Positions 37,295 through 47,301 of a DNA stretch of 64,000 nt are shown here, piece by piece; position 1 is the first letter of the stretch; every line of letters begins with the position of its first letter. The notes below the pieces were generated by a model. It was given only the letters and a program-made list of their open reading frames with translations, was not told the origin of the DNA and made no database searches. The position numbers were made by a program, and so were the translations under genes. This DNA comes from Hyphomicrobium sp. D-2 (lineage in GTDB: Bacteria > Pseudomonadota > Alphaproteobacteria > Rhizobiales > Hyphomicrobiaceae): assembly GCF_029872155.1 (NCBI RefSeq), contig NZ_JARXLA010000005.1, positions 419,271 to 483,270 of the forward strand. The letters run 5' to 3'.

Positions 37295-37456
37295 CGTCCT
37301 GCATCTTGCGAGGCCAAGTGAGCGCTTTCCTGCGTCGCGAGCAGGCTAGTGCATCGCGGAGGAGGGCACACTCCGTTTCTTGCGGTCAAATCAAATGCGG
37401 GTTGCGCGCTATCCGAAACGCCAGCAATGGCGCGCCGGAGTCGCAGGCGAAATGCG

Positions 37457-37999
37457 TCAGTGCATTACCGTGTGGCGGGCCAACCCGAGCTTGCGCATCT
37501 CGATAACGGGGATCTGCTGGCCGGAGGGCAGGCCTAGTGGGCGCGGTCCGATCTGCTGATAGCCCGAAGCTTCCAGAAACCCGACGGCGCCGGGCAGGGC
37601 GCCAATATCGAGGGCGCGGAATCCGGCGGCGCGGGCTTCTTCCTCGATGTGGGCGAGGAGTCGGGCGCCGATGCCGCTGGCGCCGAATAGCGGCTGGACG
37701 AATACGCCGATCAGGCGGGCGGTTGGGCTGGGGGCTGCGCTGGAACTCCAGGCTGCAACGGCAACCATCTCGGCGCCGATGAAAGCGCCATAGCTGCGTC
37801 CGGCATACAGAAGATCGCTGTAGTGCGGGCTTTGGACGAAATCCATGAGCGCGTGCAGTTGCGCCTGTGTGTATGCGGCGGCCGCGTGCCGTTTGACGGC
37901 GCTGGCGATGACATAGCGGGCGGTGGCAAGGCAGTCGACGCTGAGAGGTCTGATCTCCAGCATGTCGACAAGCTGTGCGGCTGGCGCAGAAGGATGCAT
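37457..37999 (-). CDS. GNAT-family N-acetyltransferase
   Basis: 180 residues with the acetyl-CoA-binding core: RLIGVFVQPLFGASGIGARLLAHIEEEARAAG, here split over motif A (Q/R-x2-G-x-G/A seen as GASGIG), then LDIGALPGAVGFLEASGYQQIG (motif B). The N-terminal LEIRPLSVDCLATARYVI begins the fold. The substrate is not predictable. The start is uncertain between ATG 37999 and ATG 37963; neither has a strong ribosome site. Confidence 0.85.
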   Translation of the reverse strand: MHPSAPAAQLVDMLEIRPLSVDCLATARYVIASAVKRHAAAAYTQAQLHALMDFVQSPHYSDLLYAGRSYGAFIGAEMVAVAAWSSSAAPSPTARLIGVFVQPLFGASGIGARLLAHIEEEARAAGFRALDIGALPGAVGFLEASGYQQIGPRPLGLPSGQQIPVIEMRKLGLARHTVMH

Positions 38000-38085
38000 G
38001 ATCCGGCTTTCGTGGCGGTTTCCGTCACAGGCAGGTGAAGGAAGACCGGAGCGTCTGGGAGTAAATAAAGCCCGGACGCTCTCTG

Positions 38086-39192
38086 CTATTGTTGCCTTTG
38101 CGCTTCCGCTTCCGAGCGGGCTTCCCAGCCGGTGGCGAGGCTACCGGCAGCACCGGCGCTTTTTCCTGGGCTGGCCTTCCCTTCGGGCGGCACGTATTCC
38201 GCTTCCTTACATGAGCAGCCCTTTACCAACTCCTTGCGGTAGCGGAATGCGGTCCTTAATCGTGTGTATGGTTCCTGAGAGCTGAACGACACCGACTGGT
38301 CCATGCTGGAACCGGGGTTCTGATAATAATACAGCTCGGCCGGCGCAGCGCAGCGTGATTGGCAGGCCTCGGCATCCTGATCGAAATGGCTCGGCAGGGT
38401 TGAGAAGCTCACCGGGAAGTAATAGCCGTCGCACAGGCGCACGCATACCGTGCGGTAGGTGGCGCCGGACTGGCCGCCATAGCTTCCCCAGCGATTGCCG
38501 AAATTGCCGACGTCCTCGTCCTGCCAGACCGACGAAGAGCCCTGATCGTAACGCCGGGCTTCCTGCACGTAGTTGTTGCCGCAATTGTTCCGCGCCAGCT
38601 CGCGCACGATTTCCTCGCGATAAGAGCGCACGCCGGAATTGGCGATCTGCTGGCGCTGGGCCTCCAGCTCCGACAGTCGCTGCTCCGCCTGCTGGCGCTG
38701 CTGGGCGAGGTCGATGCAAGCGCGGGTGCGGCGGATGGATTTGGAGAACAGGAAGTACTCGTAGCACTTGCCGCGCTCCAGATCGGATTCCGCCTGCCGG
38801 TAAGTGCGGTCCATCTGGTCGATTTCAGCCTCGATGGCGGGCAGGCGGGAGCGCATGCCGCTGGAGGACTGGCCGTCCTGCACCAGCCGCTGTTCTAGCT
38901 GCAGGCAGATCGGGTTCTTGGTCGACCAGTTGACGGCAGGGGCAGACGGTGGCGGCTGCCGATCAGGCGGGGGCTGCGCGTCGTAATAATCCGGCGATGG
39001 GCCGCCGCGCGGAGGCGGCGGTTCGCGGTAAACAGGTTCGTCAGGAATCGGCGGCCGTTCCGGCTCGGAGCTTGACCAAGGCCACCAGTCCTGCGCCGTG
39101 GCGGGCGCCACAACAGCCGACCAAGCCGTCAGGAGCGCTGCCGACAGGATCGCAGCACCAAAGGCCTTACGCCGAGCATTTGCCTTAACCAT
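38086..39192 (-). CDS. DUF2865 exported protein
   Basis: 368 residues from ATG 39192, which begins the signal peptide (cleavage near ATA-QD); AGGA lies upstream. A Pro/Asp-rich linker (PPPPRGGPSPD) is followed by a helical region (IEAEIDQMDRTYRQAESDLE, LAQQRQQAEQRLSELEAQRQQ). The cysteine-containing DUF2865 domain follows: RTVCVRLCDGYYFPVSFSTL, ACQSRCAAPAELYYYQNPG and LVKGCSCKEAEY. The family is widespread in Hyphomicrobiales and uncharacterised; disulfides and a cell-envelope role are likely. Confidence 0.9.
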   Translation of the reverse strand: MVKANARRKAFGAAILSAALLTAWSAVVAPATAQDWWPWSSSEPERPPIPDEPVYREPPPPRGGPSPDYYDAQPPPDRQPPPSAPAVNWSTKNPICLQLEQRLVQDGQSSSGMRSRLPAIEAEIDQMDRTYRQAESDLERGKCYEYFLFSKSIRRTRACIDLAQQRQQAEQRLSELEAQRQQIANSGVRSYREEIVRELARNNCGNNYVQEARRYDQGSSSVWQDEDVGNFGNRWGSYGGQSGATYRTVCVRLCDGYYFPVSFSTLPSHFDQDAEACQSRCAAPAELYYYQNPGSSMDQSVSFSSQEPYTRLRTAFRYRKELVKGCSCKEAEYVPPEGKASPGKSAGAAGSLATGWEARSEAEAQRQQ

Positions 39193-39578
39193 CGTGATTT
39201 CTGTCCTGCCGTGGCTCAGCGAAGCTTGCGGCCCGCTGTGCGCCAATCGGGGCGACTATGACCACCACGGGCTAGGGGGTCAATGCGGAGCAATTTGGGC
39301 GGCCCGCGGCTTACCGACTGGGGAAAACAGCGGCCGATCGATACATTACCTTGGCGCTGAGCCGACCTAACCATGGCTTGGCTTGACGAAGGAACGCGAG
39401 TTTGCGCATAACGGCGGGCATGAAGCGCATGCTGCGTCAAACGCCGCCGGCCTGTTGTGCGGCACCGATTTTTATTCTGAGCTAGCACATCCCCGCTGGC
39501 GCGCGGCGCGCTTCTTTGGCCAAATTCTGACAGAGAAATCGTCCCCGTCAGCGGCTCCCGACGAGATCAGGGACCACT
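39193..39578. other. Intergenic region between the DUF2865 gene and cysS
   Basis: About 390 bases shared by two divergent genes. It contains a candidate promoter for cysS at 39383-39412. No convincing gene is seen. Confidence 0.55.
39383..39412 (+). promoter_or_regulatory. Candidate promoter of cysS
   Basis: TTGACG (five of six to consensus), an 18-base spacer and CATAAC (four of six). It lies about 165 bases upstream of the cysS start, leaving room for a regulatory 5-prime leader. Confidence 0.4.
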
Positions 39579-40997
39579 ATGGCCGAGCTGCAATCACTGA
39601 GACTGTACAACACGCTGACCCGCCGCAAGGAGGAGTTCGTTCCGCTCGATGCGCAGAACGTGCGCATGTATGTGTGCGGGCCGACCGTCTATGACTATGC
39701 CCACATCGGCAACGCGCGTCCGGTGATCGTGTTTGATGTGCTGTTCCGGCTGCTGCGTCACGTCTATGGCGCCGATCACGTCAAGTATGTGCGCAACATC
39801 ACGGACGTCGACGACAAGATCAACGCGCGGGCGGCGGATGAAGGCATCTCGATCCGTGAGCTGACGGAGCGGACGGCGAAGCAGTTCCACGACGACATCG
39901 CCGCGCTGGGCGTGCTGCCGCCGACGGTGGAGCCGCGCGCGACTGAACACATTGATGAAATGAAGACGCTGATCGAGGCGCTGATCGCCAACGGTCACGC
40001 CTATGCGGCCGAAGGGCATGTGCTGTTCGATGTGCCTTCGATGCCCGACTACGGCAAGCTCTCCAACCGCACGCTGGATGAGATGGCGGCCGGCGCCCGC
40101 GTTGAGGTGGCGCCTTATAAAAAAGACCCGATGGACTTTGTGCTGTGGAAGCCATCGAAGCCCGGCGAGCCGTCATGGCCATCGCCCGCAGGCATCACCG
40201 AACCGGGACGGCCGGGCTGGCATATCGAGTGCTCCGCGATGGCGGGCAAGCATCTGGGCGATGTGTTCGACATCCACGGCGGTGGCATCGATCTGGTGTT
40301 TCCGCACCACGAGAACGAGATCGCGCAGTCGCGCTGCGCGCATGGCTCGCAAGTGATGGCGCGCTACTGGCTGCACAACGGCTTTCTGCAGGTGGAAGGC
40401 GAGAAGATGTCGAAGTCGCTCGGCAACTTCATCACCATTCACGATCTGCTGCAGGAGTGGTCTGGCGAGGTGGTGCGCTTCAACATGCTGCGCACGCACT
40501 ATCGTCAGCCGATCGACTGGACGCGCAAGGCGCTGGAAGAATCGAAGGCGACGCTGGATCGCTGGGGTGAGATCAGTGATCGCATCGGCGGCGCGCTGCT
40601 GGAGCACGCCCTGCCCGACGGCGCCGTTATCGATGCGCTGAAGGATGATCTTAACACACCTCTGGCCATCGCCCGCCTGCACGAGCTGGCGAAGGATGCG
40701 CGCAGCGGTGATAATGCAAGCGGCGAGAAGTGGCTGGCTTCTGCCGCATTGATGGGCTTCGATGTTGCGCGCTGGCATGCGCCGGTGCAGAGCGCCGACC
40801 TGGTTGAGGTGACCGATCCCGATCTCGCCGTGCGCGTTAACACTTTGGTGGCGCAACGCGGCGAGGCGCGCAAAGCGAAAAACTTCAAGGAAGCCGACCG
40901 TATTCGCGATGAGCTGGCGGCATCCGGTGTTATCCTGAAAGACGCCAAGGACACGGCAACGGGCGAAATCGTAACAACCTGGGAGCTGGCACGATGA
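39579..40997 (+). CDS. cysS: Cysteine--tRNA ligase
   Basis: Charges tRNA-Cys in the cytoplasm. 472 residues. [16 protein letters not shown] carries the zinc Cys and the HIGN signature. GWHIECSAM and [14 protein letters not shown] supply the other zinc ligands. KMSKSLGNF is the KMSKS loop. The DALR-type helical C-terminus ends [18 protein letters not shown], as expected. Its stop overlaps the ATG of the 41-residue membrane protein at 40994. Confidence 0.97.
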   Translation: MAELQSLRLYNTLTRRKEEFVPLDAQNVRMYVCGPTVYDYAHIGNARPVIVFDVLFRLLRHVYGADHVKYVRNITDVDDKINARAADEGISIRELTERTAKQFHDDIAALGVLPPTVEPRATEHIDEMKTLIEALIANGHAYAAEGHVLFDVPSMPDYGKLSNRTLDEMAAGARVEVAPYKKDPMDFVLWKPSKPGEPSWPSPAGITEPGRPGWHIECSAMAGKHLGDVFDIHGGGIDLVFPHHENEIAQSRCAHGSQVMARYWLHNGFLQVEGEKMSKSLGNFITIHDLLQEWSGEVVRFNMLRTHYRQPIDWTRKALEESKATLDRWGEISDRIGGALLEHALPDGAVIDALKDDLNTPLAIARLHELAKDARSGDNASGEKWLASAALMGFDVARWHAPVQSADLVEVTDPDLAVRVNTLVAQRGEARKAKNFKEADRIRDELAASGVILKDAKDTATGEIVTTWELAR

Positions 40998-41119
40998 GCG
41001 ACGACTGGCACAAGGATACGCCCGAGCCACGCCATTGGCTGGTTTACATGCTGGTGAAGATCGGCATCGCGCTGCTGGCATTCTGGTTGGCCGCGCAGGC
41101 ATTCGGATATCTTCTTTAG
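40994..41119 (+). CDS. 41-residue small membrane protein coupled to cysS
   Basis: The ATG overlaps the cysS stop as ATGA, indicating translational coupling. The product begins [15 protein letters not shown] and has one membrane helix ([20 protein letters not shown]) ending YLL. The charged N-terminus and single helix are protein-like, and the overlap argues that it is real. No family is recognised. Confidence 0.65.
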   Translation: MSDDWHKDTPEPRHWLVYMLVKIGIALLAFWLAAQAFGYLL

Positions 41120-41265
41120 GGACGCACCTTTTCAGGACAGGCATCCGCCGGGAGGGATCGGCGGGTGAGGCAAATGGGTGCACTGCGGTCAGGGATCGTC
41201 GGCCGTTGTTAGGCCGGCGTTACGGTTCGGCCAGTTAAGTATCGCGTAGGGGGCGTGCGTAACGC

Positions 41266-42900
41266 ATGACGAGGGAACGGCTCTATCTGTTCGATACAAC
41301 GCTGCGCGATGGCGCGCAGACGACGGGCATCGACTTTTCCGTCGAGGAGAAGCGCCGCATCGCTGCGGTGCTGGATGACCTTGGCGTTGATTACGTTGAA
41401 GGCGGCTTTCCGGGGGCAAATGCTACCGACACGCGCCTGTTTGAAAATCCACCAACATTGGAAACCGCGCGGCTGACCGCTTTCGGCATGGTGAAGCGTG
41501 CAGGGCGCTCGGTCTCGAACGACAGCGGCTTTCAGGCCGTGATGGCCGCGAAGTCCCCGGCGATCTGCCTTGTTGCGAAGGCGTGGGACTATCACGTCCG
41601 CGTGGCGCTCGGCATCAGCAACGATGAAAACCTTGCAGCGATTGCGCAGTCGGTTGAAGCGATTGTCGCCAGCGGCCGCGAAGCCATGATCGACTGCGAG
41701 CATTTCTTTGACGGCTACAAGGGCAACGCGGCCTACGCGCTTGCCGTCGCGCGCACCGCCTATGATGCCGGCGCGCGCTGGGTGGTTTTGTGCGACACCA
41801 ACGGCGGCACGCTTCCGCACGAGTTCGAGCACATCATTGCCGACGTTACCAAGGTGGTGCCGGGCAGCCATCTGGGCATTCACACGCACAACGACACCGA
41901 AAATGCAGTCGCCAATTCGCTGATGGCGGTGCGCGCGGGTGTGCGCCAGATTCAAGGTACGTTGAATGGCATCGGCGAACGCTGCGGCAACGCCAATCTC
42001 ACATCCATCATTCCGACACTGCTGCTGAAGAGCGAGTTTGCGGATCGTTTTGACACTGGCGTGACGCCCGCGCGTCTGCGTCATCTCACGCATGCGAGCC
42101 GCATTCTGGACGAGATCCTGAACCGCAATCCTGACCGCCACGCGCCGTATGTCGGCGAGAGCGCGTTCGCGACCAAGGCCGGCATTCATGCTTCCGCGAT
42201 CCTGAAGGATCCGCAGACGTATGAGCATGTCGCGCCCGAAAGCGTCGGCAATCGGCGTCGTCTGCTGGTTTCGAAGCAGGGTGGGAAGTCCAGCATTCTG
42301 GCGGCGATGGAAAAGCTCGGCATTGCCGTCGATCACGATGAGGCTGTGCTGGCGCGCGTGCTGGACGAGGTGAAATCGCGCGAAGCGGCGGGCTATTCCT
42401 ATGAAGCCGCCGAAGCATCGTTCGAGCTGCTGGCGCGCCGCATGCTTGGCGAGGTGCCGCGCTATTTCTCCGTCGACAGCTTCCGCGTGATGGTGGAGCG
42501 CCGCCACAATGCGCAGGGCGATCTGGTGACGGTGGCGGAAGCGATCGTGAAGGTTTCGATCGACGGTGCGGATGAGCCGATCTGGTCGGTGGGCGAAGGC
42601 AACGGCCCGGTGAATGCGCTGGATCGCGCGCTGCGCAAGGATCTCGGCCGCTTCCAGAAGCATATCGAGAATGTCGAGCTGGTTGATTACAAGGTGCGCA
42701 TTCTGACCGGTGGCACCGAAGCTGTGACGCGGGTGCTGGTTGAAAGCCTCGATACGGTGACGGGCGAGCGCTGGTTTACCGTCGGCGTTTCGCCCAACAT
42801 CATCGACGCCAGCTTTGAAGCGCTGCTGGACGCTATCAACTACAAGCTGATGAAGGATGCCGCGCGCGTGGTCGAGCAAGCTGTAGGGCGCGCGGTTTAG
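41266..42900 (+). CDS. cimA: Citramalate synthase
   Basis: Condenses acetyl-CoA and pyruvate to (R)-citramalate, an entry to 2-oxobutanoate and isoleucine that bypasses threonine. 544 residues. The HMGL-like TIM barrel starts YLFDTTLRDGAQTTGIDF, with the metal-binding HTHNDTENAVANS and GTLNGIGERCGNANL. The LeuA-type regulatory domain is C-terminal (DYKVRILTGGTEAVTRVLVE). The DTTLRDGAQT and VEGGFPGANATD patterns fit the CimA subgroup rather than 2-isopropylmalate synthase. Feedback control by isoleucine is usual in the family. Confidence 0.92.
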   Translation: MTRERLYLFDTTLRDGAQTTGIDFSVEEKRRIAAVLDDLGVDYVEGGFPGANATDTRLFENPPTLETARLTAFGMVKRAGRSVSNDSGFQAVMAAKSPAICLVAKAWDYHVRVALGISNDENLAAIAQSVEAIVASGREAMIDCEHFFDGYKGNAAYALAVARTAYDAGARWVVLCDTNGGTLPHEFEHIIADVTKVVPGSHLGIHTHNDTENAVANSLMAVRAGVRQIQGTLNGIGERCGNANLTSIIPTLLLKSEFADRFDTGVTPARLRHLTHASRILDEILNRNPDRHAPYVGESAFATKAGIHASAILKDPQTYEHVAPESVGNRRRLLVSKQGGKSSILAAMEKLGIAVDHDEAVLARVLDEVKSREAAGYSYEAAEASFELLARRMLGEVPRYFSVDSFRVMVERRHNAQGDLVTVAEAIVKVSIDGADEPIWSVGEGNGPVNALDRALRKDLGRFQKHIENVELVDYKVRILTGGTEAVTRVLVESLDTVTGERWFTVGVSPNIIDASFEALLDAINYKLMKDAARVVEQAVGRAV

Positions 42901-42934
42901 AGCGGTCGCGTTTTTGCCTTCGTTACGGCGGTGA

Positions 42935-44458
42935 CTAACGCAGATCACGCATCAGCGATTTGAGCCATGGCACCAGCGCAATCAGCAGCGCCGTTGCAAC
43001 GCCGACCATCAGCGCCTGTTGCAGGAAGAAGCCCGCAAGCGCAGATGGATCAGCCGAGTCGTAGCCCGCGCCGAGGATGCCGGCGATCTTGTTGCCCCAC
43101 GCCATCGACAGGAACCATACGCCCAGCACCAGCCCGACGAGATGCGGCGGCGCAAGCTTGGTCATGGTGGAAAGGCCGACCGGGCTGAGCAGCAGTTCGC
43201 CCGTGGTTTGCAGGAAGAACAGCCCGACGAGCCACAACGGACTGATGCGGCCCTCGGCGGTGAGCATGGCGGCTGGCACCATCAGCAGAAACGATGCGGC
43301 AAGAAACGAGAGTCCCAACACGAATTTGACGGGGCTGGATGGCTGGCGCGAGCCGAGGCGCAGCCACAGCGTTGCGAATAGCGGCGCCAGCAGAATGACG
43401 AACAGCGGGTTGAGCGACTGATACCAGGCGGCGGGAAAGCTCCAGCCCAACACTTCGTTGCGGGTCAGCTCCTGCGCGAACAGCGCGATGGTGATGCCGG
43501 CCTGTTCGAAAATGCCCCAGAAGATCATGGAGGCGATGAACAGCACGAACATCGCCGCCAGATGTTTGGCCGCCAGCGTGCCGTGCATGGCAAAGAAGAT
43601 GCAGGCGCCAGCCGGAAGCAGCAGGAACAGTCCGCGCAACCATTGCAGTTCCGGCCGGTCAGACAGCAGCGTCAGCACCAGAATGGCGAGAGTGCCGCCC
43701 GCTACCAGCAACGCAGACCGTAGCGATGAAGGATCGTGAGACGATGTATCTGGCGATGATATTTCGCGCGACGTAGATGGCGCCGCTGTGAGCCGCGGAT
43801 CCAGCGTTGACATGCGCCGCATGTAAAGTAGTAGGCCGATAGTCATGCCAATGCCCGCAGCGGCGAAGCCCCAGTGCCAACTGCTGGCGGGGTCAAAGCC
43901 GTTGGCTGCGAGCCATTGCTTGAACCATGCGCTCTGCGCCAGAAATCCGGTAATCAGCGGCGCAAGCAAGCCGCCGATGTTGATGCCCATGTAGAAAATC
44001 GAAAAGCCTGCGTCGCGCCGATCATCGCCCGGTGCATAAAGTCGGCCGACGAGCGCGCTGATGTTAGGCTTGAAGAGACCGGTGCCCAGGGCAACGAGAC
44101 AGAGCCCGAGATAGAAGCCCCACAGCGTTGGTACAGCTAGCGCGAAATGACCGAGGGCGATGGTGCTGCCGCCGATAAGCACGGAGCGGTGCGCGCCGAG
44201 ATAACGGTCGGCGATGAAACCGCCGGGAATGGCCAACAGATAAACGGCCATGGTGTAATTGCCATAAATGCGCGCGGCTTCGACGGTTGAGAGCCCCAGA
44301 CCGCCAGCAGCGATGGGCGCGACGATGAACAGCGTCAGCAGCGCGCGCATTCCGTAATATGAAAATCGTTCCCACAGTTCGGTAAAAAACAGCGTCGATA
44401 ACCCTTGCGGCTGTCCGCCGAAAAGCCCGCGGCTAGTGGATGCGCCATTCTTCGCCAT
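42935..44458 (-). CDS. Proton-dependent oligopeptide transporter (POT/PTR family)
   Basis: Inner-membrane MFS symporter taking up di- and tripeptides. 507 residues from ATG 44458. FFTELWERFSYYGMRALLTLF is the POT signature helix with ExxER-like residues (ELWERF). GGFIADRYLGAHRSVLIGG is the second PTR signature. GINIGGLLAPLITGFL and the late helix QTTGELLLSPVGLSTMTKLAP are diagnostic. Fourteen membrane segments are expected. It is convergent with cimA. Confidence 0.92.
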   Translation of the reverse strand: MAKNGASTSRGLFGGQPQGLSTLFFTELWERFSYYGMRALLTLFIVAPIAAGGLGLSTVEAARIYGNYTMAVYLLAIPGGFIADRYLGAHRSVLIGGSTIALGHFALAVPTLWGFYLGLCLVALGTGLFKPNISALVGRLYAPGDDRRDAGFSIFYMGINIGGLLAPLITGFLAQSAWFKQWLAANGFDPASSWHWGFAAAGIGMTIGLLLYMRRMSTLDPRLTAAPSTSREISSPDTSSHDPSSLRSALLVAGGTLAILVLTLLSDRPELQWLRGLFLLLPAGACIFFAMHGTLAAKHLAAMFVLFIASMIFWGIFEQAGITIALFAQELTRNEVLGWSFPAAWYQSLNPLFVILLAPLFATLWLRLGSRQPSSPVKFVLGLSFLAASFLLMVPAAMLTAEGRISPLWLVGLFFLQTTGELLLSPVGLSTMTKLAPPHLVGLVLGVWFLSMAWGNKIAGILGAGYDSADPSALAGFFLQQALMVGVATALLIALVPWLKSLMRDLR

Positions 44459-44681
44459 GCCGGCGCTTATGCTCCCCCTGATGTCGCGGCGAAAACGTTT
44501 CGAGCCGCCAATCAAAAACACGCTGCAGTTTTACACCGCACAAACCAACGGTGCTGATTGCGCTTGGTCGTGTCAAGTCGGGGCGACAGACTTGGCGTGC
44601 TCAATCGTAGGGCGTCGGTTGCTGTTGAGCAGTGACGGTTGAGCGAGGGGCGATATGCATCGTTGAAAGAGGAAGTCTGCA

Positions 44682-44978
44682 ATGCAAAGACGCCTGAACA
44701 TATCATCCGTTATCGCGACGTCTGTGTTCGCAATGCTTGCGGCGGCTGCCGCAGGTGGAGCGGCTTTGGCACAGGATGGATTCCCTGATCCCAATTCAAC
44801 GGCCAACACGTTCCCCGCTCCGCAGACCGGCACGCCGACCGATCCGGCGGCGGGCGACAATCCAATGGCGCGTGTTCCGACCGCGCGTGACAATGGTGTC
44901 GGCTATCAGGCTGAAGGTGTGATTGTGGGCACGCCGCAAGGGATCGTGGAGCTTGAGGAAGACCAGGTGGACAATTGA
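44682..44978 (+). CDS. Small exported hypothetical protein
   Basis: 98 residues with a signal peptide (cleavage near ALA-QD). The mature part is Pro/Thr/Asp-rich and probably flexible (PDPNSTANTFPAPQTGTPTD), and ends GIVELEEDQVDN. AGAGGA lies 8 bases before the ATG. No family is recognised. A clear terminator follows, so it is a single-gene transcript. Confidence 0.75.
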   Translation: MQRRLNISSVIATSVFAMLAAAAAGGAALAQDGFPDPNSTANTFPAPQTGTPTDPAAGDNPMARVPTARDNGVGYQAEGVIVGTPQGIVELEEDQVDN

Positions 44979-45012
44979 TCACCGGGCACTGCCACCGATG
45001 CAGTGGAAACGG

Positions 45013-45040
45013 AAAGGGCGCCTGCGATGGGCGCCCTTTT
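45013..45040 (+). terminator. Rho-independent terminator after the small exported protein gene
   Basis: A 10-bp stem AAAGGGCGCC / GGCGCCCTTT with a 7-base loop and trailing T residues, 35 bases after the stop at 44978. A residues on the other side make it usable for the convergent meaB gene as well. Confidence 0.88.
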
Positions 45041-45068
45041 CATAATCGCTCAAGGATAGCGGTGAACG

Positions 45069-46046
45069 TCAGAGCGCTTTGAGAAGCTGACGGGCGGCTT
45101 CCTCAGGCGGCATCGATCCACCCAGCACCTGATCGGCGAATGTATCCAGCTTTGCTGCGCCGCCTGCGCGGATACGCTCGGCGACAAGATCGGCCGCCGC
45201 GCGGGCAATGAGATAGCGCGCACGCCGCCGCCGCCGCGCCAACGGCTCGCTGGCGTTCTGGCCCGCACCATCGGCGCTCATCGCTTCCACGAGTTCGGCG
45301 ACGCCTTCGCCGCTGGTCGCGGTGGTTTTCAGCACCGGGATTTTTGTGTTGCGCAAGGCGCGGATGGAAAGCGCGCCCAGCAACTGCTGCATGGTTTCTT
45401 CAGCGCCCGGCCGGTCGCCCTTGTTGACGACCATGATGTCGGCGATTTCCAGCAGGCCCGATTTCATCGCCTGAATGTCATCGCCAAGGCCCGGTGCGGA
45501 AATGACGATGCGCACGTCGGCCACTTCGGCGACGTCGATCTCGTTCTGGCCGGTGCCGACGGTCTCAAGCAGGATGACATCGCGGCCGGCTGCGTCGAGC
45601 GCGTCGATGATGCGCACCGCCGCCGGTGAAAGGCCGCCCAGATAGCCGCGGCTGGCGAGTGAGCGCACGAACACGCCGTCATCGTCCAGCGCGGCCGTCA
45701 TTCGGATGCGGTCGCCGAGGATGGCGCCACCGGAAACCGGGCTGGAGGGATCGACGGCGATGACGCCAACGGTTTTGCCAGCCTTGCGCAGCTCGGCGAT
45801 CACCGCGTTCACCAGCGTCGACTTGCCGGCGCCGGGCGGGCCGGTGAAGCCGACGACGAGGGCGCGGCCGAGGTGCGGCTGCATTGCCCGCAACAGCAAC
45901 GGAGCGGCGGCGGACAGCCGTTCCAGCTCCGTGATGACCAGTGCAGTGGCGCGCCGCTGGCCGGAACGCATGCTCTCGATCAGCGCGGCGGCTTCGGTAT
46001 CTGTCTCGATGCGCTGGCGCGCCCGGTTTGTCATCATCTCAGCCAT
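45069..46046 (-). CDS. meaB: Methylmalonyl-CoA mutase-associated GTPase MeaB
   Basis: G3E-family GTPase that loads and protects the adenosylcobalamin of methylmalonyl-CoA mutase. 325 residues from ATG 46046; the frame extends to a TTG at 46082. Walker A is GFTGPPGAGKST. VIAVDPSSPVSGGAILGDRIRM, VILLETVGTGQNEIDVAE and VVNKGDRPGAEET are the diagnostic MeaB/ArgK blocks. The C-terminal dimerisation region (LARRRRRARYLIARAAADLV) is present. No mutase subunit lies in the window. Confidence 0.95.
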   Translation of the reverse strand: MAEMMTNRARQRIETDTEAAALIESMRSGQRRATALVITELERLSAAAPLLLRAMQPHLGRALVVGFTGPPGAGKSTLVNAVIAELRKAGKTVGVIAVDPSSPVSGGAILGDRIRMTAALDDDGVFVRSLASRGYLGGLSPAAVRIIDALDAAGRDVILLETVGTGQNEIDVAEVADVRIVISAPGLGDDIQAMKSGLLEIADIMVVNKGDRPGAEETMQQLLGALSIRALRNTKIPVLKTTATSGEGVAELVEAMSADGAGQNASEPLARRRRRARYLIARAAADLVAERIRAGGAAKLDTFADQVLGGSMPPEEAARQLLKAL

Positions 46047-46156
46047 GCTCGGCTGATAAGCGTAAATCGGCGGGTGAGGCAAGCGTGGCCAAGCGCCTCA
46101 ATGGCTTCTGTGGCGGATATGGCGCTGTCATCGGGCCTGAAACCTTCAGCTTTTCA

Positions 46157-47140
46157 TCAGAACCATACGCCGGGAAAGCGGTAACGCGGCCGCAATTTTA
46201 TCGGCCCGGCCCCGACCAGAGAAATACGAGGCGTTTCAGCGGTGTCGAGTGGCGGTATCGGCGGCGGCTGAAACGAGCTGACCAACGCAATGCGCTGTGT
46301 GGCCGGGGGTGGCAGGCGCAGCATGGACGGCAGCGGCACCTTGCGCGCCGGGACCGGTGGCAGCAGGTCGTCGAGTGGTGAGCCGGCTGCAATGTCAAAG
46401 CGCGCGATGGCGGACGCCAGCCCCATAGGATCGCCCGTGAGTAGCGTGGCGGCCCGATCAATGGCGAACTCGCGGCTGCGGGACAGGGCAAGCTGCACCA
46501 GCGTCATCAGCAACGGACTGGCGATCAGCAACAGCACCGTCGACCACGGCACAGGTTCCTCGCCGCTGATGGCGCGAAACAGGTTGAGGCCAGCAAATAC
46601 CAGTCCGGCGTAATAGAATGCCTGAGCAACGCGCGAGATGTTGTCGGCGATGCCGAACAGCACCGGATCGCCGCGACGGGTATGCGCAACTTCCCGGGCG
46701 AGCATGGCGGTGATCTCACGCAGGGTCAGTTGGCGCAGCAGCCCTTCACTGAAGGCGGTCGCGCTGTGGGCAGGACGGCCCATCGAGAAGATGCTGAGCT
46801 GCAGGCTGGGCACCATGTATAGACGCGGCGCCTGCGGCAGACCTCCGCGCCGGGCAAGCTCGGCAGCGATACGATCCAGCTGGGCAAGATCGCCGGCCTG
46901 GTACGGCTGCGCTCCGTAAAGGCGCATCATGAGTTCCGGCGGCACATAGAAAGCTGCGATAGCGATGCCGGCTGCGGCGAGCGCACCGACGACCAGCGCG
47001 CCGATGTCGAGATAGGTCCACAACACAAGCGCCACCAACGCACCGAATGCGAGCAACAGTGCCGCCGCCTGCGCAATGTTCGTGGCGGTTGCACTGCGAT
47101 CTGCCGCACGACTCGCGCTATGTTCGATGCCGATAGTCAT
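46157..47140 (-). CDS. M48/HtpX-like membrane protein with a lost zinc ligand
   Basis: 327 residues. Two N-terminal membrane helices (residues 22-42 and 46-66) are followed by an M48-like domain: APRLYMVPSLQLSIFSMGR, FSEGLLRQLTLREITAMLA, then REVAH at residues 149-153 where active M48 peptidases have HExxH. The third ligand region SREFAID (E224) and the second histidine (H153) are kept. Two further helices lie between. The Arg codon is CGG, two changes from a His codon, so a single read error does not explain it. The C-terminus is Pro-rich. It is probably a non-catalytic relative of HtpX. Confidence 0.85.
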   Translation of the reverse strand: MTIGIEHSASRAADRSATATNIAQAAALLLAFGALVALVLWTYLDIGALVVGALAAAGIAIAAFYVPPELMMRLYGAQPYQAGDLAQLDRIAAELARRGGLPQAPRLYMVPSLQLSIFSMGRPAHSATAFSEGLLRQLTLREITAMLAREVAHTRRGDPVLFGIADNISRVAQAFYYAGLVFAGLNLFRAISGEEPVPWSTVLLLIASPLLMTLVQLALSRSREFAIDRAATLLTGDPMGLASAIARFDIAAGSPLDDLLPPVPARKVPLPSMLRLPPPATQRIALVSSFQPPPIPPLDTAETPRISLVGAGPIKLRPRYRFPGVWF

Positions 47141-47301
47141 CGTTGTTTGCCAGAATCCGGCGACGGTTCAGGTGTTGGGTTGAAACGTGATCTTGTCGCG
47201 ACGGCGTTTGGTGAGCCAGCAGGGGAAACGCATTGCCCCGGTTGCCGGTTTCCGGCCGGAGCGGCGCTAACAGGCAACCACTGTAGCAGGAGAGCGGTAT
47301 C

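Noticed and set aside
41209..42948. Long open frame (579 codons) opposite cimA
   Set aside because: Antisense shadow of a clear citramalate synthase gene, with atypical composition.
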